From Marinobacter sp. C7 (GTDB lineage: Bacteria > Pseudomonadota > Gammaproteobacteria > Pseudomonadales > Oleiphilaceae), in assembly GCF_022343555.1 (NCBI RefSeq), contig NZ_JAKQZH010000001.1, positions 1,718,108 through 1,782,107 of the forward strand: a stretch of DNA of 64,000 bases, written 5' to 3'. The notes beneath the pieces are model-generated. The model worked only from the letters and a program-made list of their open reading frames with translations. It did not search any database and was not told the DNA's origin. The position numbers and the translations under genes were made by a program. Positions 7,420 through 18,003 of the stretch are shown here, in pieces; positions within the stretch are counted from its first letter, which is position 1, and every line of letters starts with the position of its first letter.

Positions 7420-8952
7420 TCAGGCATCTGACGACTTGACCCGTACCTCGTACATGTCTTCCCTGCGATCCTTCAGGTTGTTCACCGAGCCCTCGTTACG
7501 GACCAGAGTCAGCTTCTCCAGGTCCATATCCGAAAACATGATCATCTCGGTGTTGGGTGTCGTTTCGGCCATGACCGCATCGTGCGGGAAGGCAAAATCC
7601 GAAGGCGAGAATACCGATGACTGGGCGTATTGTACGTCCAGATTCTCGACCTTGGGCAGGTTACCCACGCTGCCTGTTATTACGACGTAGCATTCGTTTT
7701 CGATCGCCCGTGCCTGCGCACAATGCCGGACCCGCAGGTAACCATTCTTGGTGTCGGTCCAGAAGGGAACACAGATGATATCGACGTCCTGGCTTGCGGC
7801 GATCCGACCCAGTTCCGGGAACTCGATGTCATAGCAGATCAGTATGGCCACACGTCCGGCATCGGTATCGAACACCTCGAAAGTATCACCGCCCTCGATT
7901 ACCCAGTCCCGACGTTCGTGAGGGGTGATGTGGATCTTTCGTTGTTCGTCCACCCGACCGTCCCGATGGCACAGGTACGACACGTTGAAAAGCCGGTCGT
8001 CCTCCAACAGGGGCATGGAGCCGGTAATGATATTGATGTTGTAGCTGACCGCCATTTCCGACATCTGATCCCGGAATTGCTCGGTAAAACCGGCGAGGAA
8101 ACGTATGGCCCGGGTCTGGTCCATCTGGTCTGTCAGCCCCATCAGAGGAGCGTTGAAGAATTCCGGAAACAGCGCGAAATCACTCTTGTAGTCGGAAAGC
8201 GCATCAACGAAGTACTCCACCTGTTTCAACACTTCGTCCACCGAGGTGAACTCACGCATCTGCCACTGCACAGCCCCCAGTCTTACCTGGGTTTTCCGGA
8301 CGCTCAACACCGGGGAAGGGGGCGTGTAGAGAATGTTCCGCCACTCCAGCAGCGTGGCATAGCCCATGGATTTCTCGTCTTCCGGCAGGTACTTGTGCAT
8401 CAGCCGTGTGACCTGGAAATCATTGGAAAGCTGGAAAGTCAGAATCGGGTCATAGATTTCCTTGCGGTCCACACGCTGGATGTACTCAGCGGGAGTGTAC
8501 TGATCCTTGTATTTGTAGTAACTGGGAATACGGCCGCCGGCCAGAATGGCCCGTAGATTCATTGACCGGCATAGCTCCTTGCGCGCCTCATAAAGACGCC
8601 GGCCCAGGCGATAGCCACGGTATTCGGGGTGGATGAAAACATCGAGCCCATACAGGGAGTCGCCGTTGGCATTGTGCCAGATCTTTTCGTTGCGCAGGAT
8701 CAGGTCGTCATAGGTGTGCGGGTTACTGAAACGCTCGTACTTCACGCAAACGGTCAGTGCCACCGCCACCAGTTGGCCATTGTCCTCGATACAGATCTGG
8801 CCATCCGGGAACTGTTCCACCAGGGCCTTGATGGTCTCCTTCGGCCAGGCGCCACCAATGTCTTTATAAACAAGATCCATCAGTTCCTGGAGCTGATCAT
8901 AATCATCGAGGGTGAGGTTTCGAAGGTTCAGGTGCAGTTCTTCGTGGGCCAT
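7420..8952 (-). CDS. Bifunctional GNAT acetyltransferase / carbon-nitrogen hydrolase
   Basis: A 510-residue fusion. Residues 1 to about 200 are a GNAT acyltransferase with an acetyl-CoA loop near YRGYRLGRRLYEARKEL. Residues 220-510 are a nitrilase-superfamily amidase with the Glu-Lys-Cys triad visible as LFPEFFNAPL, RKIHITPHERR and ILICYDIEFPE. This two-domain family is widespread in Gammaproteobacteria; its substrate is not established. The protein is cytosolic. The gene stands alone, with an imperfect hairpin (about 7382-7414) near its 3' end and the PilZ-like gene beyond. Confidence 0.9.
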   Translation of the reverse strand: MAHEELHLNLRNLTLDDYDQLQELMDLVYKDIGGAWPKETIKALVEQFPDGQICIEDNGQLVAVALTVCVKYERFSNPHTYDDLILRNEKIWHNANGDSLYGLDVFIHPEYRGYRLGRRLYEARKELCRSMNLRAILAGGRIPSYYKYKDQYTPAEYIQRVDRKEIYDPILTFQLSNDFQVTRLMHKYLPEDEKSMGYATLLEWRNILYTPPSPVLSVRKTQVRLGAVQWQMREFTSVDEVLKQVEYFVDALSDYKSDFALFPEFFNAPLMGLTDQMDQTRAIRFLAGFTEQFRDQMSEMAVSYNINIITGSMPLLEDDRLFNVSYLCHRDGRVDEQRKIHITPHERRDWVIEGGDTFEVFDTDAGRVAILICYDIEFPELGRIAASQDVDIICVPFWTDTKNGYLRVRHCAQARAIENECYVVITGSVGNLPKVENLDVQYAQSSVFSPSDFAFPHDAVMAETTPNTEMIMFSDMDLEKLTLVRNEGSVNNLKDRREDMYEVRVKSSDA

Positions 8953-9024
8953 TCAGTCCGGCTCCCGTCTTGAAAGTATATAAGGTACAACGACCACTTA
9001 AATCTGTCGGAAGTCTAACAGATA

Positions 9025-9957
9025 TTAATCTGCAAAGAGTTTCACTCGCTGCTGTAAATTACGCAAAGTGTTTCGACCGAGATGACGGGATTCTTCGGTG
9101 AGGTACGGATTTTCCAGACGAATGATGTGCCGATCTTCCAGATTGAGACTCATGACCGGGCGACTGAAATAGTGCCGCAGGTATTCAGCGAAGGTGCCAT
9201 CCTCTATTGCCCGTTCCAGACCGAGCTGCAACCGATAGGCTAGAAGGTCCTTTTCCGGACCAACGAAAAGGTAGGAGGGCATCGGATACGCGATAACAAG
9301 GTTCGGCTCGATCACGAGTCCAGGGTCGCCTTCAACTTCAAGATCATGGAGTACCTCGCTCACGCCCCGGGCAAAGCAGTCGAACCGGTTGTTCCGCAGC
9401 ATGCCGAACAGGATTTCATAATGGGAGTGGGTCACCACGGAGACGCCATTGGCCTTCAGAATAGGGGTATCCGGCCAGTGCGAGCCCTGACCAATACTGA
9501 TGCCACGTTCCACCAGGTCATCGAGCGTTCGGACGCCCTCGAACAGGGGAAGCTTTTCCGGGACTGTCACACACACCCTGAAGCCGAGTAGCCCGCCATC
9601 GATGGGTACAGGGATGGCATTCAGGCGCTGTTCCCGTGCAGGTGAGGTGGCCACATTGATGATGTCGATGAGACCGGATTTGTCGTTTGCAAGCTCATAC
9701 AAGGCCCGACCCTGCGTCAATTCCCGACTACGAACCAGCCTGTAATCGCCATACTCCGATGTCTTGGCGAGGGCGAGCCCCACCAGAGAGCGGATAGCCG
9801 GGTTGTCGTAGTTCCGGTACCAGAGCATGAACGCCTGCTTGCGGGAGGACTGATCGGCAGACTGCTCGACTTCAGCCGCCACTTCGGGCAGGCCAAGTCC
9901 CGAGAACCAAAAGCAAAGACCGATTATTGGAAGCAGACTGCGGACTTTTGACGCCAA
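9025..9957 (-). CDS. Periplasmic solute-binding-like protein, orphan
   Basis: A 310-residue protein with a signal peptide (hydrophobic PIIGLCFWFSGLGLP, cleavage near AAE). The body resembles bacterial extracellular solute-binding family 3 folds: an internal DDLVERGISIGQG and a late LQLGLERAIEDGTFAEYLRHYF, typical of the closing helix. There are no transporter genes beside it and no sensor domain, so it may be a stand-alone sensor partner or a remnant of a signalling pair. It runs in the same direction as the GNAT-nitrilase gene 72 nt downstream. Ligand unknown. Confidence 0.7.
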   Translation of the reverse strand: MASKVRSLLPIIGLCFWFSGLGLPEVAAEVEQSADQSSRKQAFMLWYRNYDNPAIRSLVGLALAKTSEYGDYRLVRSRELTQGRALYELANDKSGLIDIINVATSPAREQRLNAIPVPIDGGLLGFRVCVTVPEKLPLFEGVRTLDDLVERGISIGQGSHWPDTPILKANGVSVVTHSHYEILFGMLRNNRFDCFARGVSEVLHDLEVEGDPGLVIEPNLVIAYPMPSYLFVGPEKDLLAYRLQLGLERAIEDGTFAEYLRHYFSRPVMSLNLEDRHIIRLENPYLTEESRHLGRNTLRNLQQRVKLFAD

Positions 9958-10123
9958 ACCGGAGCTCCCTCTCAGTTTCGGTTTTCAGATCTAATGCTCA
10001 TTCCACTCTAGACTATAAAAGGTACGTGAAGTGGGCCAACTTGCAAAAAAACGGGAAAACCGGCTTGCGGTCATCGGGTTACGTTGCAATCATCTCTTCG
10101 GTCTGAATCACAGGATGGAACAC

Positions 10124-10684
10124 ATGGCACTGATCGACAATATGATCGAAGCGACCGGGCAATGGGTCGCTTCGACGAATCCCCGGGCGACTCTGGCGCA
10201 CCCGTTGGAATGGCTCAAGAAAACCGGAGGCTATGCGGCAGTGAACCGGATTATCGGTTTATCCATTCCCTTTGCGCCCCGCAACCGCTTCAGTGTTGAG
10301 GAGGTCAGGCCCGGCTATGTCCGCGCCCGGATTCGTCTGAAGGGCAACAAGAATCACTTTGGCAGTCTTTACGCCGGCGCCTATTTCCTGGTGGCGGAGA
10401 TCCCCGGGGGTGTCCTGACCCTGTTTGACCTGGGCCCGTCGTACATCCCGATCCTCAAGGAAATGACATTGCAGTTCCACGAGCCCGCCAACTCCGATGT
10501 GACGGTTGAGTTTTCCCTCAGTCCAGAGGAGGTTGCCAGGATTCGAGCCGACGCCGATGATTCCGGCCGCGCAAAGTTCACCTTGCAGGGAGTTCTAAAA
10601 GACGAGGAGGGCAGGCACGTGGCTACTTCAATTGCCCATTACCGTGTCCGTAAAAAAGGGTTCACGCCCCCGGCTGACGGCTGA
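10124..10684 (+). CDS. DUF4442 hotdog-fold protein (thioesterase-like)
   Basis: A 186-residue protein of the DUF4442 family, a hotdog fold related to acyl-CoA thioesterases. The core motif HFGSLYAGAYFLVAEIPGG carries the Ser-Leu-Tyr-Ala-Gly-Ala helix start, and VRARIRLKGNKN precedes it. The ATG at 10124 is chosen because AGG(A) lies about 10 nt upstream and the family begins near here; an in-frame frame extends back to 10031 but carries no family sequence. The stop abuts the convergent recQ stop (10684/10685). Specific substrate unknown. Confidence 0.75.
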   Translation: MALIDNMIEATGQWVASTNPRATLAHPLEWLKKTGGYAAVNRIIGLSIPFAPRNRFSVEEVRPGYVRARIRLKGNKNHFGSLYAGAYFLVAEIPGGVLTLFDLGPSYIPILKEMTLQFHEPANSDVTVEFSLSPEEVARIRADADDSGRAKFTLQGVLKDEEGRHVATSIAHYRVRKKGFTPPADG

Positions 10685-12589
10685 TCACCCTGTAACCTCC
10701 AGGGAGTTGATCTGTGAGAGGGCCTCAAGGAAGGTTTCGCCATACTTTTCGAGTTTGGCCGCACCCACGCCGTTAATCTCTCCGAGCTCTTCAATGGTCC
10801 GTGGCTTTCGTTCCAGCATTTCGAAGAGGGTTGCATCGTGGAAGATCACGTATGGCGGCACGCCCTGTTTGTCAGCCAGTGCCTTACGGCAGGCGCGCAG
10901 ATGGTCCCAGCCCGCCTGATTCTGGATCTGATCGGAAGTAAACCGCTTCTTTCCGGAGCCTGAGCGTCCCGCGGAAGTCGTCTTCTGGACCGGATCCTTG
11001 CGCAGCCAGACCGTTTCCTCGCCCTTGAGCAACGGGCGGCAGCGCTCCGTCAACTGCAAGGCTCCGTATCCCTCAGGGTCTGCCCTGAGGTAGCCGTTAG
11101 CCACCAGTTGGCGGAATACCGATTTCCACTCGCTGGCACTCAGTTCAGTCCCGATGCCGTAGGTGGACACGCGATCATGACCCGACTGCAGAATGCGCTC
11201 GTTCTCCGAACCCCGCAGCACATCTATCAGGTAGGTCACCCCGAATCGCTGGCCGGTCCGGTATACGCAGGAAAGCGCTTTCTGCACGGCTACGGTGCCA
11301 TCCCAGGTTTCGGGAGGATTCAGACAGGTATCGCAATTGCCGCAGGGTTGTTCAAGGTTGTCGCCGAAATACCGTAACAGTACCTGGCGGCGGCAACTGG
11401 TCACTTCGCACAGACCGAGCATGGCGTCGAGCTTCTGGCGTTCGATCCGCTTGAACTGGTCATTGCCCAGAGAGCCCTCGAGCATCTGCCGCAACTTGAT
11501 GACATCCTGCAAGCCATACACCATCCAGGCCGTTGAAGGCTTGCCATCGCGACCGGCACGGCCGGTTTCCTGGTAATAGGCTTCGAGACTCTTGGGCAGA
11601 TCAAGGTGCGCCACAAAGCGGACATCGGGTTTATCGATGCCCATACCGAAGGCAATCGTGGCGACGATGATGACACCGTCTTCGCGCAGGAAACGTTCCT
11701 GGTGCCTGGCCCGCTCGTCGGCGTTAAGTCCGGCATGATAGGGCAACGCAGTGAAGCCTTTGTCCGCGAGCATGCGTGCGGTCGTATCCACCTTGTTCCG
11801 GGACAGGCAGTAGACGATGCCACACTCACCCTCGTGTTCGCGGCGGATAAAATCCAGCAACTGCTTGTTTGCGTTGGTCTTGGGGGCAATCCGGTACTGG
11901 ATATTCGGGCGGTCGAAACCGCTGACAAAATGCCGGGCTTCAGTCAGAGAAAGTCGTTCAGCAATTTCCTTGCGTGTTCGCTCATCGGCAGTCGCGGTCA
12001 GCGCAATCCGCGGAATACCGGGGAACTCCCCGGCCAGCATGCTCAGTTGCAGGTAATCCGAACGGAAATCGTGCCCCCACTGGGAAACGCAGTGGGCCTC
12101 GTCAATGGCGAACAGGGAAATGGAAGCATTGTGCAGCAGTTCGATGGTTCGGGGCTGAATCAGCCGTTCCGGCGCGCAGTAGAGCAGATCGAGTTCGCCG
12201 GTCATCAGGGCGTACTCGGTAGCGCGGGCCTGCTCCATATCCATCGTGGAATTGAGGAACGCGGCTTTCACGCCCAGTTCACGCAGCGCAGCGACCTGGT
12301 CCTGCATCAGGGCGATCAATGGGGATATCACAATTGCCGTGCCCGGGCGGACCAGGGCTGGCACCTGGTAACACAAAGACTTACCCCCGCCAGTGGGCAT
12401 CAGGACCAGCGCATCTCCACCGTTGACGACTTCCCGAACAATGTCACCCTGCAGGGGCCGGAACGACTCATACCCGAACACTTCATGGAGGATCTGCGCG
12501 GGATCTCTCCGGGCTGAAGTAGGCTTCTCTGTGGCGAGTTGTTCGAAATCCTGGTCGAGTTGCATAGCAGAACCGTGTGTGTCTTCCAT
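10685..12589 (-). CDS. recQ: ATP-dependent DNA helicase RecQ
   Basis: About 634 residues. A superfamily 2 helicase core with Walker [13 protein letters not shown] and DEAH box [15 protein letters not shown], then the RecQ-specific zinc region ending [11 protein letters not shown], the winged-helix RQC domain, and an HRDC domain at the C-terminus ([17 protein letters not shown]). It unwinds DNA 3'-5' in recombination and replication-fork repair. Start at 12589 gives a protein slightly longer than E. coli RecQ (609); an in-frame ATG at 12565 is an alternative, and neither has a strong ribosome site. It is convergent with the DUF4442 gene and divergent from the acyltransferase. Confidence 0.93.
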   Translation of the reverse strand: MEDTHGSAMQLDQDFEQLATEKPTSARRDPAQILHEVFGYESFRPLQGDIVREVVNGGDALVLMPTGGGKSLCYQVPALVRPGTAIVISPLIALMQDQVAALRELGVKAAFLNSTMDMEQARATEYALMTGELDLLYCAPERLIQPRTIELLHNASISLFAIDEAHCVSQWGHDFRSDYLQLSMLAGEFPGIPRIALTATADERTRKEIAERLSLTEARHFVSGFDRPNIQYRIAPKTNANKQLLDFIRREHEGECGIVYCLSRNKVDTTARMLADKGFTALPYHAGLNADERARHQERFLREDGVIIVATIAFGMGIDKPDVRFVAHLDLPKSLEAYYQETGRAGRDGKPSTAWMVYGLQDVIKLRQMLEGSLGNDQFKRIERQKLDAMLGLCEVTSCRRQVLLRYFGDNLEQPCGNCDTCLNPPETWDGTVAVQKALSCVYRTGQRFGVTYLIDVLRGSENERILQSGHDRVSTYGIGTELSASEWKSVFRQLVANGYLRADPEGYGALQLTERCRPLLKGEETVWLRKDPVQKTTSAGRSGSGKKRFTSDQIQNQAGWDHLRACRKALADKQGVPPYVIFHDATLFEMLERKPRTIEELGEINGVGAAKLEKYGETFLEALSQINSLEVTG

Positions 12590-12781
12590 GATGAATAAGG
12601 GGATTACAGGCAGATGGCACCACGTCCCTGGTGCGGCAGGGATGATACCAGAATATTCGAACCGGTTGGTCAAGGTGCCTTTCGGGTGAGGCAAACCTGA
12701 CTCAGAAACGCTACAATACCGCGGTTTTTGAACCAGACATTCCCGGCGTAATCCGTTAGATACGATAACAACAGGGTTTCA

Positions 12782-13960
12782 ATGCACGAATTTGATGCCA
12801 TCCGTCCCTATTCGGACGAAGAAACCGGTCCGGCCATCCAGCGCCTGGTCAATGACCGGGAGTTTCTCGATATGATCGGGCGCTTCAAGTCACCGACCAT
12901 AGAGCGCTGGGCACCAGGGCTGCTGCGGTTCTTCCTTCGCCGCTGGCTGATCAGTAATTTCGGCCATTTCACCCGCGTGGATGACCTGCAGGCCAGACTG
13001 TCCACATACGTAGGTGAACTGGTCGAAGGCACCACCACAAGGGTAACCACCAGTGGACTGGAAAATCTGGACAAACACAGTGCCCACCTGTTCATTTCCA
13101 ACCATCGGGACATCGTTTTTGATCCGATGGTCGTGAACTACCTGTTGTTCCAGAACGGCTTTTACACCACCCGCATCGCCATCGGAGACAACCTGCTGCA
13201 GAACCGGGTGTTTGCCGAGATGATGCGGCTCAACAAGAGCTTTGTGGTGCGCAGGAACATGACCAGCCCGCGGGAGATGCGGGATGCGTACATGACCCTG
13301 TCCGGCTTCATCAATCACAGTATCGACACCAATCACAGTATCTGGATTGCCCAGCGGGAAGGGCGTGCCAAAGACGGGCTGGATTACACGGACCCGGCCA
13401 TCATCAAGATGTTCTACATGAGCCGGAAGAAAAGCGGCCTGAGCTTCGCCGAGGCAATGAACCGGCTGCATATCGTGCCGGTTTCCATTTCCTATGAGTA
13501 CGATCCCTGCGACGTCGATAAGGCCAAAGAGCTTGAAACCCGGGCGCGGACCGGCAGTTACACCAAGACCGAGGGCGAGGACAGCGAGCAGATCGTCAAA
13601 GGCCTCACCGGCTTCAAGGGGCATGTGCACGTGCACTTCGGCGCCCCCATAGCAGACGCCCCGGAGAATCCGAAGGAACTGGCGAGTCGGATTGATCACG
13701 AAATGCATGCCAATTACCACCTGCATGCCTCGAACCTGGTGGCCTACCAGCAGCGTGGCCTGCACCCGGACGCCCATGCAACTCCGGAGACGGTTAGCGA
13801 ATCCGTGGTTACCGCGGAAACCTGGTCGCCGGCGGATATTGCTGCCGCCGAAGCGGAAATGGAGCGGCGACTGGAGGCCTGCGAACCGGCGATCCGGCCT
13901 TACCTGCTGGATATGTACGCCAATCCGGTGGTTACAGCACTCCAGGCCAATTCCCGCTAG
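12782..13960 (+). CDS. PlsC-like glycerolipid acyltransferase
   Basis: A 392-residue acyltransferase of the glycerol-3-phosphate/1-acylglycerol-3-phosphate superfamily. The catalytic block is SNHRDIVFDP, where His and Asp are spaced HX5D rather than the usual HX4D. The second block reads FVVRRNM, the third IWIAQREGRAKDG and the fourth IVPVSISYEYDP. It probably acylates a lysophospholipid or related acceptor at the inner membrane, though no clear transmembrane helix is obvious. Its stop overlaps the convergent glgP stop by 4 nt. The precise substrate is not shown. Confidence 0.82.
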   Translation: MHEFDAIRPYSDEETGPAIQRLVNDREFLDMIGRFKSPTIERWAPGLLRFFLRRWLISNFGHFTRVDDLQARLSTYVGELVEGTTTRVTTSGLENLDKHSAHLFISNHRDIVFDPMVVNYLLFQNGFYTTRIAIGDNLLQNRVFAEMMRLNKSFVVRRNMTSPREMRDAYMTLSGFINHSIDTNHSIWIAQREGRAKDGLDYTDPAIIKMFYMSRKKSGLSFAEAMNRLHIVPVSISYEYDPCDVDKAKELETRARTGSYTKTEGEDSEQIVKGLTGFKGHVHVHFGAPIADAPENPKELASRIDHEMHANYHLHASNLVAYQQRGLHPDAHATPETVSESVVTAETWSPADIAAAEAEMERRLEACEPAIRPYLLDMYANPVVTALQANSR

Positions 13961-16509
13961 ACCCAGAGCATCGCTCCCATCTCCAGGAGATGGGTCAGCG
14001 CCGGGTGATAGGGATACATACGGAGTCGAAGAGTCTGCAGTCCCGGGTAGGGCGGTGGAACCCGTGTCGCAAACACGGTTGTACCGTCCTGCTCGCTTTC
14101 CATGGTCAGCAGGAACCGGTCGGTGCCAGGTGCGTCGTGGATGCCGGTGCATTCCGGTGTGACCAGGCATTCCACCCGAACATCCTCGGCTGTCAGACCA
14201 TTGAGCACCGCTTCGACCCGCAACTCCACGGTTTCGTCATACGCACACCGGCATTCCACGTTGCCAACAACAGACAGCGATACCCCCGGCCAGGCCTCAC
14301 GCACCTTTGCTTTCCACTCTGCCAGTTCACGGGCGGCACTTGCACCGTCAGCCAGCAGCCGGTGCCCCTGGGCTGAGGCCGGCTCATAATAGTGTTCCAC
14401 GTAATCCATAACCATGCGCTGACTATTGAACCTTGGAGTGATGGTTTTCATGGACGCTTTCGAGCGGGCTACCCAACCCTGCGAATAGCCCTGGGAGGCG
14501 CGGTCGTAGTAGAGCGGGATGATCTCGAACTCCAGCAGATCCAGCAGATCCCTGGCTTCCTCTTCATTACGGAACTCGGGATCGAGACCGGTATCTCTGG
14601 GCGTAATTGCCCAGCCATTGGTGCCGTCATAACCTTCACCCCACCAGCCGTCCAGAACGCTCAGATTGAGGGCACCGTTCAGGGCCGCTTTCTCGCCGGA
14701 AGTGCCGCTCGCTTCCTTTGGGTATTCCGGGTTGTTCAGCCAGACATCGACACCAGCGAGCAGGTAACGGGCCATCGCCTGGTCATAATCCTCCAGAAGG
14801 AGGATGTGGCCCATCAGTGACGGCCGCATGGAGAGATCGTGTATGACCTTGATCAGTTGCTGTCCGGGCCTGTCCTTGGGGTGTGCCTTGCCCGCAAAAA
14901 TCAGTACCACCGGATGATCGGGATCGGTCAGCAGACGTTCGAGCCGCTCAAGGTCGGAGAAAATCAGTGTGGCTCGCTTGTAGGTGGCAAACCGGCGCGC
15001 AAAACCGATAACCAGCGTGTCTTTTCCCGGTGACACCAGTTGCCGTGTCATCCGCTCGGTCACGGAATGACCGGTACCGTTGCGTTCGTGCTGACGCGCC
15101 AGCTGTTCCACCAGAAATTCCCCCATCTGCTGCTTGAGCGCCTTATGCACGCTCCAGTAGTGATAGTCGGGAATGTGGTCGACGAACTTCCAGAAATCGG
15201 GGTTGCGCAGTTCGCTTTGCCAGGTGGGGGCCTGGATATTGAACAGGCTTGCCCACTCAGGCGCCAGAAATGTCGGCACGTGGACACCGTTGGTGATGTA
15301 GCCAATCGGGTTTTCCGGAGCAGGAACCTGCGGCCATATATACCCTTCCATTTCGGAAGCCACCCCACCGTGGATCCGGCTGACACCGTTATGAAAACGG
15401 GACCCCCGAAGCCCAAGACTGGTCATATTGAAACTGTCGCTGCCATCCCGGGTGCCCAAGGCAAAAACCTTTTCAAACTCCAGTCCCGCCTCTTCCAGGT
15501 AGTCTCCAAGGGCATGGTGCATCAGTTCCCGGGAGAAGATGTCATGTCCGGCGGGTACCGGTGTGTGCGTGGTGAACAGGGTTGAGGCCGCAACCGCTTC
15601 GAGGGCGGGCTCGAACATCAGGCCGTCCTGCATCAACTGACGGCAACGCTCCAGTATCTGGAATGCGGCGTGCCCTTCGTTGATATGCCATGCCGTGGGT
15701 TTCAGACCCAGGGCCTCCAGTACCCGTGTGCCCCCTATGCCCAGCAGCATCTCCTGACTGATCCGGGTGGATTCGTCCCCGCCGTAGAGCTGAAGCGTGA
15801 GGTTCTGGTCGTCCGCAGTGTTGTCCGGGGTGTTACTGTCCAGGAGGTACAGCCGGATATGCCCGACCCGGGCCTGCCAAACCCGTGCGGTAACGATTCG
15901 GCCGGGGAAGGGAACATTAACCTTCAACGGTGCACCGTCCACCTCCACGGGTGAGATGGGAAGTTCATCGCTGGAGTGGGACTTGTACCGGGCGATCTGA
16001 TGCCCCTGAGCGTCAATGGTCTGGATAAAGTATCCCTGCTGATACAAAAGGCCCACAGCCACGAAAGGCAGACCAAGATCGCTGGCGGCCTTGCAATGGT
16101 CGCCAGCGAGGATACCCAGGCCCCCGGAATAAATCGGGAAGCTTTCGTGGAAACCGAACTCGGCGCAGAAATAGGCCACCAGATCCCGCTCCGGATCCAG
16201 CAAGTCGGTGACTTCAGGGCCCGGCTCGGATTCCACATAAACATCGTAACTGCTCAGTACCTGACGATACTCCGCGAGGAAAGCACGGTCCTGCGCGGCG
16301 TCGTCCAGGCGCTCCTGGGCCACCCTGCGGAGGAAGAGTTTCGGATTATGCTCGACCTTTTGCCAGAGACCGGGGTCGATGCGGGCGAACAGGTTTCTTA
16401 CGCCGTGATCCCAGCTGTAGAACAGGTCATTGGCCAACTCTTCCAGCCGTTCCAGACCTTCCGGAACCCTGGGGCGTGCTTCAAGCCGAAACTCGGTGGC
16501 CTTGCTCAT
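13957..16509 (-). CDS. glgP: Alpha-glucan phosphorylase (GT35), copy 1
   Basis: An 850-residue GT35 phosphorylase of the shorter TIGR02094-type family. It cleaves alpha-1,4-glucan with phosphate to release glucose-1-phosphate. Conserved stretches include FGFHESFPIYSGGLGILAGD, HINEGHAAFQILE and the PLP-lysine region EASGTSGEKAALNG. A strong AGGAGGA ribosome site precedes the ATG. It is the last gene of the glgB-glgA-glgP operon, 36 nt after glgA. It is paralogous to the phosphorylase at 25080-27605 but clearly diverged, for example SGEKAALNG here against SGMKVLVNG there. Confidence 0.92.
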   Translation of the reverse strand: MSKATEFRLEARPRVPEGLERLEELANDLFYSWDHGVRNLFARIDPGLWQKVEHNPKLFLRRVAQERLDDAAQDRAFLAEYRQVLSSYDVYVESEPGPEVTDLLDPERDLVAYFCAEFGFHESFPIYSGGLGILAGDHCKAASDLGLPFVAVGLLYQQGYFIQTIDAQGHQIARYKSHSSDELPISPVEVDGAPLKVNVPFPGRIVTARVWQARVGHIRLYLLDSNTPDNTADDQNLTLQLYGGDESTRISQEMLLGIGGTRVLEALGLKPTAWHINEGHAAFQILERCRQLMQDGLMFEPALEAVAASTLFTTHTPVPAGHDIFSRELMHHALGDYLEEAGLEFEKVFALGTRDGSDSFNMTSLGLRGSRFHNGVSRIHGGVASEMEGYIWPQVPAPENPIGYITNGVHVPTFLAPEWASLFNIQAPTWQSELRNPDFWKFVDHIPDYHYWSVHKALKQQMGEFLVEQLARQHERNGTGHSVTERMTRQLVSPGKDTLVIGFARRFATYKRATLIFSDLERLERLLTDPDHPVVLIFAGKAHPKDRPGQQLIKVIHDLSMRPSLMGHILLLEDYDQAMARYLLAGVDVWLNNPEYPKEASGTSGEKAALNGALNLSVLDGWWGEGYDGTNGWAITPRDTGLDPEFRNEEEARDLLDLLEFEIIPLYYDRASQGYSQGWVARSKASMKTITPRFNSQRMVMDYVEHYYEPASAQGHRLLADGASAARELAEWKAKVREAWPGVSLSVVGNVECRCAYDETVELRVEAVLNGLTAEDVRVECLVTPECTGIHDAPGTDRFLLTMESEQDGTTVFATRVPPPYPGLQTLRLRMYPYHPALTHLLEMGAMLWV

Positions 16510-16545
16510 GATTGTCCTCCTGTGAAGGAACCTTCGGTCTGGTTT

Positions 16546-18003
16546 TCATTGACGTTTGCATTGCTCATTCAGAATCGACTGGTAGAGCCCCAGATATTCA
16601 CGGGCCCGGTACTTCCAGGAATAATCACCTGCCATGCCGTTGCGCTGCAGGCGGCCCCATTGTTTGCGGTTGTGATAGTGCTCCAGAGCCCGGTCGATAG
16701 CGTGCAGGAAGGCATCCTCGTTGGGCCTGTCAAAACAGAAACCAGTGGCCCGGTTACCTGCTGCGTGGCCCGGGTCGACCACGGTATCTTTCAGTCCCCC
16801 TACGGCATGCACAACCGGAATGGTCCCGTAGCGCAGACTGAACATCTGGTTGAGACCACAGGGTTCGAAACGGGAAGGCATCAGGAACATGTCGGCGCCA
16901 GCGGTGATCCTGTGAGCCAGGGGTTCATCATAACCCACGGTCAGTGACACCTGCTCAGGATGCGCGCGCGCCAGGTTCCGAAGTGGACCGGTATAGCGGG
17001 CCTCGCCGGAGCCCAGAATGGCAAACTGGCAGCCTTTCTTCAGCAGGGGGGGAATGACCGACAGCACCCAATCGACACCTTTCTGCTCAACCAGCCGCCC
17101 GATCGACCCGAACAGAGGCGCGTCATTGACCGCCAGACCCAGCTGTTGCTGTACTCTGGCCTTACACTGTGCCTTATTGCCGAGATTGTCTGGCCCATAG
17201 TGGAAGTCGAGATAGCGGTCATCGGAGGGATTCCACATCCGGGTGTCGATACCGTTCAGGATTCCCGAGAGCCGGTCCGCCCGGTATCTCAGAAGCCCGT
17301 CCAGCCCATAACCGAACTCCGGCGTCTGGATCTCCTGAGCGTATGTCGGACTGACGGTAGTGATTCTGTCCGCATAGACCAGGCCGCCCTTTATAAAAGA
17401 CAGCTGGCCGTGGAACTCCAGCCGGTCAAAACGCCAGAGAGAATCCGGCAACCCCATCGCCCGGAATGTCTCATGGGAAAACAATCCCTGATAAGCCAGG
17501 TTGTGGATGGTAAAAACGGTCCCGGGTCGCTTGGGCAGCTGGTCCAGGAACACGGGAACCAGAGCGGACTGCCAATCGTTGCAGTGAACGATATCCGGGG
17601 TCCATCCCAGACCCAGCTGCCCACTGGCCATCATTGCCCCGACCCGGCAGAACAAGTGGTACCGGTGTGCGTTGTCCCACCAGTCTTCTCCGTGCTCGTT
17701 CTGGTAGGGATTGCCCGGGCGGTCGAACAGGGCGGGGCAATCCACCAGCCAGAGGCTGACGGCGGTTCCTGGCAGTCTCGTGCGCCAGAGGGTAACGTGG
17801 TACTGGCCGATGCTCAGCCGTGCCTTACGCCGGCTGCCGGCGGTCCGGGCGGCCTCAAGTGCTGCCGGGTATCCTGGCAACAGAATCTGGACGTCACACT
17901 CCTGACGGCTCAGTGCCTCCGGCAGGCTGGCCGAAACATCCGCAAGCCCACCGGTCTTGATCACCGGGAAGACCTCGCTGGTAACAAACAGAACCCTTTT
18001 CAT
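16546..18003 (-). CDS. glgA: Glycogen synthase GlgA (GT5)
   Basis: A 485-residue GT5 glycogen synthase of normal length. It begins with the ADP-glucose-binding motif KTGGLADV (residues 16-23), carries the GT-B interdomain region with [11 protein letters not shown], and ends with the donor-site block [18 protein letters not shown]. It extends alpha-1,4-glucan chains using ADP-glucose made by the divergent glgC product. Its ATG overlaps the glgB stop (ATGA), so translation of the two is likely coupled. Confidence 0.96.
   Translation of the reverse strand: MKRVLFVTSEVFPVIKTGGLADVSASLPEALSRQECDVQILLPGYPAALEAARTAGSRRKARLSIGQYHVTLWRTRLPGTAVSLWLVDCPALFDRPGNPYQNEHGEDWWDNAHRYHLFCRVGAMMASGQLGLGWTPDIVHCNDWQSALVPVFLDQLPKRPGTVFTIHNLAYQGLFSHETFRAMGLPDSLWRFDRLEFHGQLSFIKGGLVYADRITTVSPTYAQEIQTPEFGYGLDGLLRYRADRLSGILNGIDTRMWNPSDDRYLDFHYGPDNLGNKAQCKARVQQQLGLAVNDAPLFGSIGRLVEQKGVDWVLSVIPPLLKKGCQFAILGSGEARYTGPLRNLARAHPEQVSLTVGYDEPLAHRITAGADMFLMPSRFEPCGLNQMFSLRYGTIPVVHAVGGLKDTVVDPGHAAGNRATGFCFDRPNEDAFLHAIDRALEHYHNRKQWGRLQRNGMAGDYSWKYRAREYLGLYQSILNEQCKRQ

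Noticed and set aside
12890..14170. 426-codon minus-strand open frame over the acyltransferase and glgP end
   Set aside because: It crosses two convergent real genes and has no domain; a shadow frame.
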